Origin: RGIG5612 sp964579345
GTDB lineage: Bacteria > Bacillota > Clostridia > Lachnospirales > Lachnospiraceae
Direction: 5' to 3'
NCBI GenBank assembly: GCA_964579345.1
Contig: CAZOHB010000147.1
Location: 1 to 6,592, forward strand
DNA: 6,592 nt
A program made the position numbers and the translations under genes. Below, piece after piece: positions 5,442-6,592 of this stretch (positions are counted from its first letter, which is position 1; every line of letters begins with the position of its first letter). The notes below the pieces were generated by a model, which was not told where the DNA came from, did no database searches, and worked only from the letters and a program-made list of their open reading frames with translations.

Positions 5442-6592
5442 CTACTGTTCCTCTTTTTTGTCCCCTCTCTTGCGAAGTACAAGGTTTACGATGATTCCAA
5501 GGATCAGTGCGCATGCAATCTCTGTCAGCGTAACATCACCGATCTTGAGGACCATGCCGCCGATACCTGCGATCAGGATCGCAGATGCCGTAAACAGGTT
5601 GCGGTTGTCATTCAGGTCAACCGGCTGAAGCATCTTAAGACCGGAAACAGCGATGAATCCGTATAAGGTGATGCAGACACCGCCCATAACACATCCCGGG
5701 ATGGTAGAAAGGAAGGTTACAAATGGTCCGAAGAAGGAGATCACGATTGCGATGATCGCCGTCGTAAGGATCGTAACGATCGAAGCATTTCCTGTGATCG
5801 CGACGCAGCCGATGGACTCGCCGTAAGTAGTATTCGGGCAGCCGCCGAAGATAGCGCCTACGAAGGAACCGACACCGTCACCGAGGATGGATCTGTGAAG
5901 ACCCGGATCAACCAGAAGATCCTGTCCGATAATGGAGGATAAGTTCTTATGGTCCGCAATATGCTCTGCGAATACAACGAATGCAACCGGGATATAAGCC
6001 ACGGCGATTGTAGCGATATATTTTCCGGTAATCTGCGGAATTCCTTTGATTGCTGTTAAGAATGTGAAATCCGGGATCCACTTCATGTTGCTGAACGCAG
6101 AGAAATCAATGATCTGCAGAGCTTCATTTCCGGTCGCATTGCCGATCAATGTGAAGATCGTAGCAACGATATAGCCTGCAACGATACCGATAATGAACGG
6201 GATCAGTTTCATCATCTTCTTACCGAAGACGGAAACAATGATGACAACAAAGAAGGTAACCATCGCGCAGATAAAGCTGACCCAAAGATGCGGAGTCATA
6301 ACAAACGCACCTGCATCTGCATCAAAGCCGCCTGCTAAAGAATCGCTGACAGCATTTCCTGCGAGGGAAAGTCCGATGATCGCAACGGTCGGTCCGATAA
6401 CGACCGGCGGCATCAGGTAGTTGACCCAGCGTACGCCTGCAATCTTAACCGCGATCGCAATTGCAACGTAAACAAGCATTGCAAAGAACGCACCGATGAT
6501 CAGTCCGACATATCCTGCTTCCACGGAAACAGCACCTGCAAACGCAGCAAACATCGATCCGAGGAATGCAAAGGAAGATCCCAGGAAAACCG
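5442..6592 (-). CDS. uraA: Uracil/xanthine permease family transporter (NCS2), N-terminus cut by window edge
   Basis: The frame stays open to the right edge. Upstream of the Met at 6554, 12 further codons read VFLGSSFAFLGS, a conserved segment early in UraA-type permeases, so that Met is internal and the real start is outside the window. The product is a membrane proton symporter for a nucleobase. About ten hydrophobic segments are visible before a charged tail (RKRGDKKEEQ). Numbering from the Met at 6554, AEH holds Glu197 and PNTTYGES holds Glu246, matching the two uracil-contacting glutamates of E. coli UraA (Glu241, Glu290). The following DPGLHRS and VMGGV segments also fit UraA. At the position of UraA His245 this protein has Asp201 (AEHIADH), so the exact substrate (uracil, xanthine or another base) is uncertain. 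A strong terminator follows. Any leader control is outside the window. Confidence 0.85.
   Translation of the reverse strand, partial: VFLGSSFAFLGSMFAAFAGAVSVEAGYVGLIIGAFFAMLVYVAIAIAVKIAGVRWVNYLMPPVVIGPTVAIIGLSLAGNAVSDSLAGGFDADAGAFVMTPHLWVSFICAMVTFFVVIIVSVFGKKMMKLIPFIIGIVAGYIVATIFTLIGNATGNEALQIIDFSAFSNMKWIPDFTFLTAIKGIPQITGKYIATIAVAYIPVAFVVFAEHIADHKNLSSIIGQDLLVDPGLHRSILGDGVGSFVGAIFGGCPNTTYGESIGCVAITGNASIVTILTTAIIAIVISFFGPFVTFLSTIPGCVMGGVCITLYGFIAVSGLKMLQPVDLNDNRNLFTASAILIAGIGGMVLKIGDVTLTEIACALILGIIVNLVLRKRGDKKEEQ

Overview
The window looks like ordinary chromosome from a low-to-mid GC Bacillota of class Clostridia, most likely a Lachnospiraceae-like gut anaerobe. This rests on the argR-recN pairing, a full-length NFACT/RqcH protein, and family-typical AnsA and UraA-like proteins. 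The assignment is an inference from protein families and gene order; no rRNA or species marker is present. All five large genes appear intact, except the permease gene, which is cut by the right edge.

Layout. Positions 1-127 are a GC-rich, strongly self-complementary stretch with no ORF, possibly part of a structured RNA that I cannot assign. An AT-rich leader (128-180) with a good Shine-Dalgarno precedes rqcH (181-1932, +), the ribosome quality-control NFACT protein. The 239 bp between rqcH and the convergent ansA gene are the most unusual part of the window. They hold a palindrome-dense cassette (1927-2110), whose outer inverted repeat includes the rqcH stop codon. Next to it lies a degenerate second copy of the 3' end of ansA (2111-2171). 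From the right, the minus strand carries the permease gene (5442 to the edge), a strong intrinsic terminator, then argR, recN and ansA as a probable transcription unit starting at a promoter just upstream of argR.

How the genes fit together. The argR-recN pair is a common Clostridia/Bacilli arrangement. Here ansA is attached tightly behind recN: 8 bp apart, with its Shine-Dalgarno overlapping the recN stop. ArgR would sense arginine and may repress its own promoter. AnsA makes aspartate, a precursor for both arginine (argininosuccinate) and pyrimidines, and the neighbouring permease probably imports uracil or a related base. This metabolic link is suggestive only. RecN is a double-strand-break repair ATPase and RqcH rescues stalled 50S subunits.

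I see no CRISPR array, phage gene, toxin-antitoxin pair or other defence system. The observations most worth a second look are the palindromic cassette, the duplicated ansA tail, the probably leaderless argR transcript and the unassigned structured segment at the left edge.
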